A stretch of DNA of 64,000 nucleotides from DZBG01 sp049241565 (lineage in GTDB: Bacteria; Bdellovibrionota; Bacteriovoracia; Bacteriovoracales; Bacteriovoracaceae): contig JBMLQL010000018.1 in assembly GCA_049241565.1 (NCBI GenBank), positions 1-64,000 on the forward strand, written 5' to 3'. A program made the position numbers and the translations under genes. Below, piece after piece: positions 21,116 to 29,747 of this stretch. The notes beneath the pieces were generated by a model. It was not told where the DNA came from. It saw only the letters and a program-made list of their open reading frames with translations, and did no database searches. Each line of letters opens with the position of its first letter. The first letter of the stretch is position 1.

Positions 21116-23590
21116 CTAGTGAGAACAAGCCGAAAAGTTCGATTTTGAGATGATCTTTATCAATGAGACCGAAACCTTTGTTTGGCCATTCGTTGAAAGA
21201 GAGAAGATTGTTTTTATATTGCTAGGATCAAGACCAATTTTTGTAAAACACTGGAGTGGGATGATTACCTCCTGCCACTGGTTTATTTTATCTTTATTTA
21301 CAAAGTGTTCAAGATCAAGAGTTGAGGTGTTCATCGACAGCTCGATTGGCCCTTGGGCCTCGTTATCACGTCTTAAATAAAATGTTAAAGCACCATTAGA
21401 TTCTGTAAAAGAAGAGATATCGAGAAGATCAATTGACTCAAAAAAGTAGGCGCCAGCTCCTTTGCCATCAAAGCTTAGCTGTCTCGAGTCCTCCTGAATT
21501 AATCTGTCGACAGCGATTGATTTTACTGTTTTGTTAGTACTCTCACCAATACCCCCTAATAGTTCCTTTTTCATGCCTGCTTCATCAGTTACAAACGTTC
21601 TAAACATTGAGGTAGGTCTTCCGTTAAAAATCAAAAGCTCATTTCTGGGGTCAGTGCTGTTTCCAGCGGGGAATGGATTTTCAGAGAGATTATCAGTGAG
21701 ATTATCAGTGTCATAAAATGTTAAACCATAACCGTATGGGAATAATGGTTTATAATCGAGATCATCTTTATTTAAAGTGACTTGATTCGCATGCAAAGGC
21801 CATGAGAAGGATAGTTTGCCTTTAATATCAAAATTAATGCTTCCGTCAGGTTTTCTGATGAGTACATCTGAAACACCTGCACCTTCACTTCCAGGTAACC
21901 AGGCCACGACAAGAGCGTCACTGGCATTTAACTCAGGGTTAATCCAAAGAGGTCTTCCAGTGAGAAAAATACTAATGACTGGAATATTTTGCGATTTTAA
22001 CTTTTGGATGAGTTTAAGATCATCAGGGTATCGCTCTCCATAGTACAGGTTTTTAATATCACCTTGTCCTTCAGCATAAGGATCCTCACCAAATACAACA
22101 ATAGCGACATCTGGCCTAGATTGAAACTCACCATTCAAGCTAAGAATCGCTTGACCACCACCGAGCAGGGTCGCTTGCTTTATTCCACTAAAGATTGAAG
22201 TTGCTCCTGGAAAGTCGGCGTTTGAATTACCGGTTCCTTGCCAGGAAAGAGTCCAGCCGCCATTTTGTTTACCTATATTATCTGCACCAGATCCTGTGAC
22301 TAGAATTTTTGACTGTGCTTGAAGTGGGAGAATATTATTTTTGTTCTTGAGCAGAACCAGTGATTCACGAACGGCTTGCCTTGCGATTGAGCGATGCTCA
22401 GGAGAACCAATATATTTTTCGCTCCCAGCATGTTTACGGAATGAAGGTGAGCTAAGCTCAAAAAGACCATATCGAATCTTTACTCTTAAAATGCGTGAGA
22501 CAGCATCGTCTATTCTACTTTTTTTAATTTCACCATTTTTTACTTGCTCTAATGTATTATAAAATAATTTTTTCCAGTCCTCTGGCGCCATAAGCATATC
22601 AACGCCGGCGTTAATGGCTTGCGCACAAGAATCATTTCGGCAACCAGGAATCTGACCATGGCCATTCCAGTCTCCAATGACAAATCCATCAAAATTCATC
22701 TTTTCTTTAAGAACGTCAGTAAGTAAATATTTGTATCCATGAACTTTAATCCCATTCCAACTATTAAAGCTGGCCATGACTGTTTGGGCCCCTGCAGAAA
22801 GTGCACTGACATAACCTTGGGCATGCAGACGGATTAACTCATCTTCGCTCGAAGTATTATTGCCTTGGTCTATGCCATCAACTGTACCGCCATCTCCAAT
22901 AAAGTGTTTTGCGGTCGCCAGTAGGTGATTCTCATTTAAAATGTTATTGCTCTTTCCTTGAATTCCATAAATCATATGTTCAGCGTATTTTTTTACAATG
23001 AGAGGATCCTCTGAGTAGCCCTCATAGGCCCTTCCCCAGCGATCATTTCTTACGACGGCCACTGTGGGAGCAAAAATCCAATCTACACCTGTGGAAAGAA
23101 CCTCTAGTGCCGTTGCTTTTCCAATTTCTTCAATTAATTTTTCGTTATTGGTAGCTCCAAGTCCTATGTTATGTGGGAATAAAGTGGCCCCTACGAGATT
23201 ATTATGGCCATGAACCGCGTCAGTTCCCCAGATGAGAGGAATACCTTTTCCTGACTGAATGGAAGAGTTATAATAGGAGTCGGCAAGGGCCACCCAATCA
23301 GCAGCTTTAGAAAATTTATTATTATTCGGAAAAGAGCCCCCACCATTCAGGATAGAGCCTAGCGGATATGTTTTTAAGTCCTCAGGTTTGATATGTTTGA
23401 TCTCTGCTTGAATCATTTGTGCGACTTTTTCTTCAATCGTCATTGAATTTAAGATCTCTTTAACTTTAGCTTCAATCAGTGGATTTTTTTTGATGACACT
23501 CTCTGGAACTGGCCAAGAGGCGGCTTCGAGTTCATAGGTTAGAATAAATGCTAGGCCAATAAGGCCAAATAGACTAAGCAGTTTGAGCAT
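21116..23590 (-). CDS. Glycoside hydrolase family 3 beta-glucosidase (ExoP/BglX-like), exported
   Basis: The 824-residue enzyme has a signal peptide (about residues 1-24). The GH3 barrel follows at about 45-385 with WGTDAVHGHNN, KHFIGDGG and VIGDWNGHG (nucleophile D307). The GH3 C-terminal domain at about 415-620 has the ExoP-like VVFGEDPYAEGQGD and YGYGLTFYD. A last domain (about 650-824) is of the galactose-binding-like type found in Pseudoalteromonas ExoP. It hydrolyses terminal beta-1,3/1,4-glucosidic bonds in oligosaccharides, probably in the periplasm or outer membrane. GAGAGGA precedes the ATG. It stands alone as a transcription unit, with a hairpin after it. Confidence 0.9.
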   Translation of the reverse strand: MLKLLSLFGLIGLAFILTYELEAASWPVPESVIKKNPLIEAKVKEILNSMTIEEKVAQMIQAEIKHIKPEDLKTYPLGSILNGGGSFPNNNKFSKAADWVALADSYYNSSIQSGKGIPLIWGTDAVHGHNNLVGATLFPHNIGLGATNNEKLIEEIGKATALEVLSTGVDWIFAPTVAVVRNDRWGRAYEGYSEDPLIVKKYAEHMIYGIQGKSNNILNENHLLATAKHFIGDGGTVDGIDQGNNTSSEDELIRLHAQGYVSALSAGAQTVMASFNSWNGIKVHGYKYLLTDVLKEKMNFDGFVIGDWNGHGQIPGCRNDSCAQAINAGVDMLMAPEDWKKLFYNTLEQVKNGEIKKSRIDDAVSRILRVKIRYGLFELSSPSFRKHAGSEKYIGSPEHRSIARQAVRESLVLLKNKNNILPLQAQSKILVTGSGADNIGKQNGGWTLSWQGTGNSNADFPGATSIFSGIKQATLLGGGQAILSLNGEFQSRPDVAIVVFGEDPYAEGQGDIKNLYYGERYPDDLKLIQKLKSQNIPVISIFLTGRPLWINPELNASDALVVAWLPGSEGAGVSDVLIRKPDGSINFDIKGKLSFSWPLHANQVTLNKDDLDYKPLFPYGYGLTFYDTDNLTDNLSENPFPAGNSTDPRNELLIFNGRPTSMFRTFVTDEAGMKKELLGGIGESTNKTVKSIAVDRLIQEDSRQLSFDGKGAGAYFFESIDLLDISSFTESNGALTFYLRRDNEAQGPIELSMNTSTLDLEHFVNKDKINQWQEVIIPLQCFTKIGLDPSNIKTIFSLSTNGQTKVSVSLIKIISKSNFSACSH

Positions 23591-23700
23591 GTTGTCCTCT
23601 CTTGATTTGAGTTCCGTTTAAACCACATCAGGCAGCAACTCTCAAGAGGATATCCTTATGTTTTTATTGATTCCCCAATTTAATTAAGATAATAGAGACC

Positions 23701-24120
23701 ATGAAAAAATTTAAAGTCCAGTTCGTGAAGTATGATATGTCCAAAACGAGAAACCGCAAGCGTAAGGGTATGCTTGTGGAGGACCATACTGAGGATGCGG
23801 TCATCTATCAATTGGAGAGGATCCATAAAGGTGAAGAGTTCGTTAAAATTCATGAATTGGTCTGGGATGATGAACAGGTAAAAGAGGTCGTCGCGCTCAA
23901 AGAAAGAGATAAAGATCTCTGGTTTGTGGGGACAGTGAAGTTCTTTGAGTTTGATAAAGGATTTGGCTTTATTACCCCTGATGAGCGAATCGAGGATTTA
24001 TTTTTTCATCAATCGGCCTGTGTGGACGGAGTCCCTGGTGACAAGGAAAGGGTTGAGTTTCAAATTAGTGAAGGTCCCAGAGGACTTTCGGCCATTTATG
24101 TAAGGATCATTGACGAATAG
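23701..24120 (+). CDS. Cold-shock-domain protein with an unusual N-terminal half
   Basis: Residues about 76-139 are a cold-shock domain with both RNA-binding motifs, KFFEFDKGFGFI and DLFFHQSA. Residues 1-75 are an extra domain (KFKVQFVKYDMSKTRNRKRKGMLVEDHTEDAVIYQLERIHKGEEFVKIHELVWD) that I cannot assign, with a basic patch. Ordinary CspA proteins are about 70 residues, so this is a two-part protein likely binding single-stranded RNA or DNA. The ATG has no Shine-Dalgarno; GATAAT ends 7 nt before it, which suggests a leaderless mRNA. Confidence 0.82.
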   Translation: MKKFKVQFVKYDMSKTRNRKRKGMLVEDHTEDAVIYQLERIHKGEEFVKIHELVWDDEQVKEVVALKERDKDLWFVGTVKFFEFDKGFGFITPDERIEDLFFHQSACVDGVPGDKERVEFQISEGPRGLSAIYVRIIDE

Positions 24121-24128
24121 TATTTAAG

Positions 24129-24428
24129 CTAGCCCTTAATGCTTCCATCCAATCTTTGTCTTGAGCACTTAAATCTAGTAATACCTTCAGGTCTTCTTTT
24201 TCCATGTTTAAGATGACCTTGCTGAGTAGCGCGGCGTCTCCAACGCTTATAGGCCTTATCATCTAATTGGGTTCTCATAAATCTGACGACTTGATTTGGG
24301 GTTAATCCAAACTGTTTGTTAATAACATCGAAAGTTGTCCGATCTTCCCAGGCCATTCGAACGATCCTATCCAGATCTTCCTGATTAAAATGTGACCATG
24401 ATTCTTTTAATTCTCGTGAAATGCCCAT
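24129..24428 (-). CDS. TIGR03643/DUF2805 family protein
   Basis: The 99-residue protein matches the TIGR03643 (DUF2805) pattern: DLDRIVRMAWEDRTTFDVINKQFGLTPNQVVRFMR, then KAYKRWRRR. It has a helix-turn-helix-like look with a strongly basic tail and may bind nucleic acid; no function is established. It ends 9 bp from the convergent cold-shock gene and is 71 bp downstream of the DUF2256-DUF3253 gene on the same strand. From memory these families are often close to each other in genomes. Confidence 0.75.
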   Translation of the reverse strand: MGISRELKESWSHFNQEDLDRIVRMAWEDRTTFDVINKQFGLTPNQVVRFMRTQLDDKAYKRWRRRATQQGHLKHGKRRPEGITRFKCSRQRLDGSIKG

Positions 24429-24498
24429 ACTATCATCTTATATGAAAATATGAGCAACGACCTAGGAGAGAATGGAATGTCTAAGGTAAGTACACAGG

Positions 24499-24852
24499 CT
24501 ATTTTTTCAGTCTCAGTCTGATGGCCCCTTTAAAATCAAGAGGGTCCACGACTTGTCCTTTCTGAGTAATTTCAATTTTACCTTCATGAACAAGAAGTCG
24601 AGCACTTCGTCTTACATGTTCCATCATGACTTTATCCTTTTTCAAATCTGGAGGGAGAAGTTCGCTGGGGCAAATTGTTTTTCCGGCATCTCTTTGGGAA
24701 AGTAAGGATAGAATTTCATCTTTGAAGTCGAATTTATTTTTATTTCGTCTACATTCATCACTACAAAACTTTATCTCAGGCCAGTTCTTTTCCCATTTCT
24801 TACGGTAAGTGATATTTCGACCACAGCTTAGGCAAATTTTATCTTGATTCAT
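24499..24852 (-). CDS. DUF2256-DUF3253 fusion protein
   Basis: Residues 1-42 match DUF2256, a zinc-ribbon-like peptide (KICLSCGRNITYRKKWEKNW...KFCSDECRR; the four Cys are C8, C11, C31, C35 by my count). Residues 43-117 match DUF3253, a small winged-helix-like domain (EILSLLSQRDAGKTICPSELLPP, VRRSARLLVHEGKIEITQKGQVVDP, GAIRLRLKK). Both are usually separate genes; here they form one 117-residue protein, which links the two families functionally. A nucleic-acid role is inferred from the folds. No clear ribosome site is seen before the ATG. Confidence 0.78.
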   Translation of the reverse strand: MNQDKICLSCGRNITYRKKWEKNWPEIKFCSDECRRNKNKFDFKDEILSLLSQRDAGKTICPSELLPPDLKKDKVMMEHVRRSARLLVHEGKIEITQKGQVVDPLDFKGAIRLRLKK

Positions 24853-24962
24853 GACAGGGTCTTATCACACTGGATAAAAAGTCTAAATTCCATTTTTATT
24901 TGTTGAGGATTTGTCTTAACTAAAATGGCCTTAAGAGCGAAGTGCTCCTAAAGCCTTTCTTT

Positions 24963-25427
24963 TTATCTAAGTAAGGTGGCAAAGCCTATAGTATAATTAG
25001 ATTTTTGCTCATTATTTTTAAGACTATAGAGAAAATGCTTTAAGAGATCCTCTGTGGTCACAATTCCCGTTACTTCTCCTTGATTGTTTTCCACAACAAA
25101 GGCAGAAACTTTTTGTTTAATAACTTCTTCGGTTACACGCTCAATTGAAGTCGACTCACTCACTGTATAAACCGGCCAGCTCATAAAATCTTTAATTTTT
25201 AGATCTGTGTTCAAGCTAAGATCCATACGAGAATTATCAATTCTATCTGCTCTTATGGCCTTTAAAATGTCTCTGTCGCTTAGAATCCCTTCAAGCTTAT
25301 TGTCACTCAAAATTACCAAATGACGTATCCCTTTTGAGAACATGAGTTTATAGGCGTCGAGCATAGATTCATCTGGGGAAAGAGAATAAATTTTTTCGCT
25401 CATTATTTTATCAACTTTGTCTTTCAT
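24963..25427 (-). CDS. CBS-domain protein
   Basis: The 154-residue protein is a pair of CBS motifs: about 7-65 (MSEKIYSLSPDESMLDAYKLM...HLVILSDNKLEGILSDRDILKAI) and 77-140 (DFMSWPVYTVSESTSIERVTEEVI...AFVVENNQGEVTGIVTTEDLLKHF). Such stand-alone CBS pairs bind adenine nucleotides and act as sensors. AAAGGA precedes the ATG. It lies 27 bp downstream of a secreted-protein gene but is probably independent of it functionally. Confidence 0.85.
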   Translation of the reverse strand: MKDKVDKIMSEKIYSLSPDESMLDAYKLMFSKGIRHLVILSDNKLEGILSDRDILKAIRADRIDNSRMDLSLNTDLKIKDFMSWPVYTVSESTSIERVTEEVIKQKVSAFVVENNQGEVTGIVTTEDLLKHFLYSLKNNEQKSNYTIGFATLLR

Positions 25428-25454
25428 AAGAAATCCTTTGTTATTAATTTGATT

Positions 25455-26147
25455 TTATTTTTGAAGAAGGGAAGTCACCGATTTTCCATCCATTGTTTTA
25501 ACATAGAGAAGAATCTTCTCCCCTTTGAACTTCGTTTGATCAAAATTTACCGGGATATTAAATTGAACTTTTTGTTTAGCGCAAGAATTTGAAGCGATCT
25601 TCATGATAGGTAAAACAGAAAGAGTATCTTTGCCATTGTCTATGGTAACTACACGGTCAAGAACAATACAGTCTGCTGTACGTCCAACAAGAGCAACTTC
25701 TCCATTGAGCCCTCCAGTAAAGCCTAATTCAACATAATCTACTTCTCCGTAGATATAATCATCAACACTGGTTGAGCGAGTTTCTGCGACAACTAGCTTT
25801 TCAGAGATCTTGTCATTGACAATGACTTTATAATCTCCGGCCTGGAGATTCCCGATGGTGACATCTTCAAGGTAGGATACTTTATAATCTTCACACTTTT
25901 CTGATTCACTATTAACTAGAGCTGTGACATTGATTTTAATCGTTTCTTCTTGAACATTAACTTCTACTTTGTTTCTTGAATAACACGAATTAGGAAATTC
26001 TCCAGAAACAAAAACTTCAACATTATCATTATTATCAAACCCAGTAGGGATGAAAAGATGACCAACAGGTGAATTGACAACGATAGGGCCAGCGACAGCG
26101 ACATTCCATGCGATAACTGAAACGAAAGTAAAAACGATGGTTTTCAT
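25455..26147 (-). CDS. Secreted protein, paralog of the divergent neighbour
   Basis: The 230-residue protein has a signal peptide (KTIVFTFVSVIAWNVAVA|GP). It is clearly paralogous to the protein at 26290-26994. Shared blocks are SPVxHLxIPxGFDxNDxVEVxVxGEF, TxGNLQxGxYxxxV, DTLSVLPxMK and VxTMDGKSxxS. Both keep paired Cys, so a disulfide-containing beta-rich periplasmic or surface domain is likely. No known family. The pair is head to head across a 142-bp gap and could share regulatory sequence. AAGGAG lies 7 nt before the ATG. Confidence 0.65.
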   Translation of the reverse strand: MKTIVFTFVSVIAWNVAVAGPIVVNSPVGHLFIPTGFDNNDNVEVFVSGEFPNSCYSRNKVEVNVQEETIKINVTALVNSESEKCEDYKVSYLEDVTIGNLQAGDYKVIVNDKISEKLVVAETRSTSVDDYIYGEVDYVELGFTGGLNGEVALVGRTADCIVLDRVVTIDNGKDTLSVLPIMKIASNSCAKQKVQFNIPVNFDQTKFKGEKILLYVKTMDGKSVTSLLQK

Positions 26148-26289
26148 ACAAACTCCTTATTTGTTGAGATAAGCATATGAAAACATTCATAAGAAGAAAG
26201 TGATTATAATCTGTTAAAAACATGATCTTAATCAGGTTCATAGTGTATCCAGGGGACTAACCTCATCTTATCTTTCCATAGGAGGAAAT

Positions 26290-26994
26290 ATGAAATTAGC
26301 AATTCTTGCAGTATTTGTTGCCCCAATCGCATTTGCTCAACCTGACATTGTCACTTCTCCAGTTGATCATCTTTATATTCCTGAAGGTTTTGATTCAAAC
26401 GATGCTGTTGAAGTCATCGTGACTGGTGAATTTTCAAATCCATGTTTTTCTCGAAATAATGTTGAAGTTAAAATTCAGGACGACTTGATTGATATTAAAG
26501 TCACAGCGATTGCTCCTAAATCATTTCTGCTTGGGTCACGTGCTTGTCCAGATATGATTGTTCCTTTTAAAGAAGTTGTTACCCTTGGAAATCTCCAGGG
26601 GGGGGAATATCAGATTAAAGTTAATAAAGGCTCACAGTACGCCATTCAAGATCAGTTAGTTATTGCGGAATCTAGTTCCTCAGCAATGGATGATCATGTC
26701 TATGCCGCAGTGGAGTGGGTAGAGAGAAAATCTGCAAACTCTTTCAAGCTTCATGGAATGCGCTACAGTTCTTGTTTTGAGCTTGATAAAGTTGAAGTCA
26801 TTAGTAACAAGAAAGATACACTTTCTGTATTGCCAGTGATGAAAAAGGTCTCAGATTTTTGTCCAAGAAAAGGGATGCCTGTTGTGTATGATGTAAAACT
26901 AGATTTTTCTTCATTGAAATCAAGTAAATCGTTATTGCATGTAAGAACAATGGATGGAAAATCTATCAATAGTATTGTGAGTGTTGAAGAATAG
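26290..26994 (+). CDS. Secreted protein, paralog of the divergent neighbour
   Basis: The 234-residue protein has a signal peptide (KLAILAVFVAPIAFA|QP) and shares most of its length with the product of 25455-26147 on the opposite strand. Four or more Cys are conserved between them. AGGAGG lies 5-6 nt before the ATG. It ends 2 bp before an exported HEWGH metalloprotease gene, so the two are one operon. An inhibitor, substrate or carrier role for the protease partner is possible but unsupported beyond position. Confidence 0.65.
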   Translation: MKLAILAVFVAPIAFAQPDIVTSPVDHLYIPEGFDSNDAVEVIVTGEFSNPCFSRNNVEVKIQDDLIDIKVTAIAPKSFLLGSRACPDMIVPFKEVVTLGNLQGGEYQIKVNKGSQYAIQDQLVIAESSSSAMDDHVYAAVEWVERKSANSFKLHGMRYSSCFELDKVEVISNKKDTLSVLPVMKKVSDFCPRKGMPVVYDVKLDFSSLKSSKSLLHVRTMDGKSINSIVSVEE

Positions 26995-26996
26995 AA

Positions 26997-27632
26997 ATGA
27001 AAGCTATCATTCTTGTTTCTTTTCTTCTTTTTAGTGCCAGGGGATTCGGTTATTGTTTACCGGATTCCCTGTCCATAAATTTGTCTCATAACGATGTTTC
27101 TGAATTTGAAATACTTGCTTATGATTTTCAAAAGGCTGTAGAGTCGACTCTGGGACGAGACCAAAGCCTTGTTGTTCAGCTACAAATGCTTAATTCCCGA
27201 GTTAATGCGGAAATTAAGAAAGATAACAATTTAGTAATGATTGAAGTCATGGGAGGAATGGTGAACCATCCTCAGATGAATATTAATGCATTCAAGTTAT
27301 TGTTATGCCATGAGTGGGGCCACTTCATGGGTGGAGCCCCCTTTAAATCTCGCGGAGGGTGGTCTTCAACTGAGGGGCAAGCCGATTATTATTCGGGACT
27401 GGTTTGTTCAAGAATTCTAGGAATGGATGAGGCTTCAGTAATTGAAGGAGCTTTAGCAATTACTCAAATTTACTCCTTAGTAACCCGCGAGTCGCCACCC
27501 AGGTTAGATGCGTGTGATCAGAATCGCGTGCAACGAATAAATTTTGGCTATCCTTCGGTTCAATGTCGACTCGATACTATCATGGCGGGGTGGCGAAATT
27601 TACCTCGCCCATCTTGTTGGTATATAGAGTAA
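26997..27632 (+). CDS. Exported HExxH zinc metalloprotease-like protein
   Basis: The 211-residue protein has a signal peptide (about 1-18) and a zincin motif H105-E-W-G-H109 in LLLCHEWGHFMGG. A downstream STEGQADYYSG (E126, D130) may supply the third ligand. The flanking Gly-rich stretch after HEWGH and the EGQAD motif recall small gluzincin-type peptidases such as M48-related forms, but I cannot name a family. Cys residues near the start and in the catalytic region suggest a periplasmic fold. It follows the paralogous secreted protein gene after 2 bp. Confidence 0.6.
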   Translation: MKAIILVSFLLFSARGFGYCLPDSLSINLSHNDVSEFEILAYDFQKAVESTLGRDQSLVVQLQMLNSRVNAEIKKDNNLVMIEVMGGMVNHPQMNINAFKLLLCHEWGHFMGGAPFKSRGGWSSTEGQADYYSGLVCSRILGMDEASVIEGALAITQIYSLVTRESPPRLDACDQNRVQRINFGYPSVQCRLDTIMAGWRNLPRPSCWYIE

Positions 27633-27698
27633 TCATTTATCAGTCCTAAGTTCTAGAATTTTTCAGCTATACTTATATAAATCTCGGAGCATTTATAT

Positions 27699-29747
27699 AT
27701 GACAGCTATTCTCGGCTATTTTAAAGATACATATGAAGAATCACGCGAAGCCTTTATCAATCTGGCCAAGATTTATCCGCAGGGTGAGCTTCGATCTCAT
27801 AAAATTCCTGCCAAGAATGATTCTGATCTCACGATGGAGACTTTTTTTATTCCTCCGTCATCAGGAAAAAAAGAAAAGCTTCTCATTTTAACATCCGGGA
27901 TTCATGGCATTGAAGGATTTACTGGAAGTGCTCTTCAGCGATTTTTAATGGAACAAAAATTTTTTGATCTTAAAGATCAAGACATGGGAGTTCTTCTTAT
28001 TCATGGGATTAATCCCTATGGATTTAAGAATAAAAGACGAGTGACTGAGAATAATGTGGATCTCAATCGAAATTTTGATACCACTCATGATCTTTTTAAA
28101 AATGAAAACTCTGGCTATGGATTAGTAAGGACTCTCCTTAATCCTGTGAGAAAAATCTCAAGGTTAAATTTTTATCTCAAAGCTATTTTTGGAATTAAAA
28201 AATATGGAATGGATAGTTTAAGAAAGGCCATCGTCAGAGGGCAGTATCAGTATCCTGAGGGAATTTTCTTCGGAGGAAAAGATTTTGAGCCACAGGTAAA
28301 GATGATCCAGGATAATGTGACTCGTTTGGGTGAGGGCTATAAGCAAGTTTTAATGATTGATCTTCACACTGGTTACGGTCAAAAGGGAAAGCTCCATCTT
28401 TTTGGGGATCGCTCTCCTTATATTGATCAAAAGTATATGGATGAAGTTTTTCACTGTCTTCCAGTTGATTATGGGCAGGAAAAAGATTTTTACACAGTGA
28501 CTGGTGGATTTACAGTCTTTATGGCGAAGCTTTTTCATCAAAAATCAAAATTTGCAGGACTGTGCTTTGAATTTGGAACGATTGATAGTCATAAAACCTT
28601 AGGCTCTCTAGACTCTCTTTACCGAATGGTGACAGAAAAGCATCACAGAGAATTATTTATTGAAATGTTTTACCCAAACTCACTCGAGTGGAGAGAAAGT
28701 GCTGCTCGTCAGTTTAAGGAGAGTTTTACTAAAGCCGTAGTCAATTGGAAGATGACCACAGCAATTTCAGTTCCTGTGATTGATGTTTCATCTTTTATTA
28801 AAGGTCATCAAAATCCTGAAGTGATTCAAGAATTGGCCAAGGCCTGCCGTCATCATGGATTTTTTTATATAAATCATCATGGAATTGATCCCAAGCTAGA
28901 AGAGAGTCTTGAGAAATTGAGTGAGGAGTTCTTCGCTTTACCAATTGAGGAGAAAATGAAAATTTCCATGAAAAAAGGTGGACGGGCCTGGCGTGGTTTT
29001 TTTCCTGTGGGAGACGAGCTTACCTCTGGCAAACCCGATCTGAAGGAAGGTCTGTATTTTGGAGCTGAGCTTAATGAAAATCATCCTGATGTAAAAGCGT
29101 CACTTCCTCTTCATGGGGCCAATCTTTTTCCAGATCAACCGTTAAAATTCAAGCCGGTTGTTCTTGAGTATATGGAGAAAATGGAGAGTCTGGGACAGGC
29201 AGTGATGAGAGGAATTGCTTTAAGCTTAGATCTAGAAGAAGATTTTTTTATTAAACACTACACCTCTGATCCTTTAGTTCTTTTCCGCATTTTTCATTAT
29301 CCTAGGCCAACCACTGAGGATCAGAAAAATCAGTGGGGTGTCGGAGAGCATACCGATTATGGACTTTTGACTATTTTGAAGCAGGATTTGAGTGGTGGTC
29401 TTGAAATTAAAACTAAACAAGGATGGATTTCAGCACCTCCCATTCCAGGAACATTCGTTTGTAATATAGGGGATATGCTTGATCGTATGACAGGTGGGCT
29501 TTATCGTTCAACTCCTCACCGAGTGAAAAATATTTCTGGGAAAAATAGACTCTCTTTCCCATTTTTCTTTGATCCTGGATTCCATGTTGAAGTAAAAACC
29601 TTGCCCTTAACAAATAAGCAAATGGCCGAATCAGAGGCGCGCTGGGATGGAGTCGATCTAAAAATGGTTCAAGGAACTTATGGAGAGTATTTACTGAAAA
29701 AAGTGGGAAAGGTGTTTCCTGATTTAAATAAAGAGGTTCAAAAATGA
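27699..29747 (+). CDS. DUF2817 zinc carboxypeptidase fused to an isopenicillin-N-synthase-like oxygenase
   Basis: The 682-residue protein has two enzymes in one frame. Residues about 5-345 are DUF2817, an M14-like fold: H69-G-I-E72-G, NNVDLNRNF, DLH223TG and the catalytic-type E291 in CFEFGT. Residues about 357-660 are a 2-oxoglutarate/Fe(II) oxygenase of the isopenicillin N synthase type: VPVIDVSSF, WRGFFPVGDE, H551-T-D553, H607 and the R617-x-S619 motif. All metal ligands of both are present. There is no signal peptide. A Met at residue 352 could be a relic start of the oxygenase, but no proper ribosome site precedes it. The stop overlaps the next M14 gene by 4 bp. The substrate is unknown; peptide or amino-acid derivative processing is inferred. 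Confidence 0.88.
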   Translation: MTAILGYFKDTYEESREAFINLAKIYPQGELRSHKIPAKNDSDLTMETFFIPPSSGKKEKLLILTSGIHGIEGFTGSALQRFLMEQKFFDLKDQDMGVLLIHGINPYGFKNKRRVTENNVDLNRNFDTTHDLFKNENSGYGLVRTLLNPVRKISRLNFYLKAIFGIKKYGMDSLRKAIVRGQYQYPEGIFFGGKDFEPQVKMIQDNVTRLGEGYKQVLMIDLHTGYGQKGKLHLFGDRSPYIDQKYMDEVFHCLPVDYGQEKDFYTVTGGFTVFMAKLFHQKSKFAGLCFEFGTIDSHKTLGSLDSLYRMVTEKHHRELFIEMFYPNSLEWRESAARQFKESFTKAVVNWKMTTAISVPVIDVSSFIKGHQNPEVIQELAKACRHHGFFYINHHGIDPKLEESLEKLSEEFFALPIEEKMKISMKKGGRAWRGFFPVGDELTSGKPDLKEGLYFGAELNENHPDVKASLPLHGANLFPDQPLKFKPVVLEYMEKMESLGQAVMRGIALSLDLEEDFFIKHYTSDPLVLFRIFHYPRPTTEDQKNQWGVGEHTDYGLLTILKQDLSGGLEIKTKQGWISAPPIPGTFVCNIGDMLDRMTGGLYRSTPHRVKNISGKNRLSFPFFFDPGFHVEVKTLPLTNKQMAESEARWDGVDLKMVQGTYGEYLLKKVGKVFPDLNKEVQK

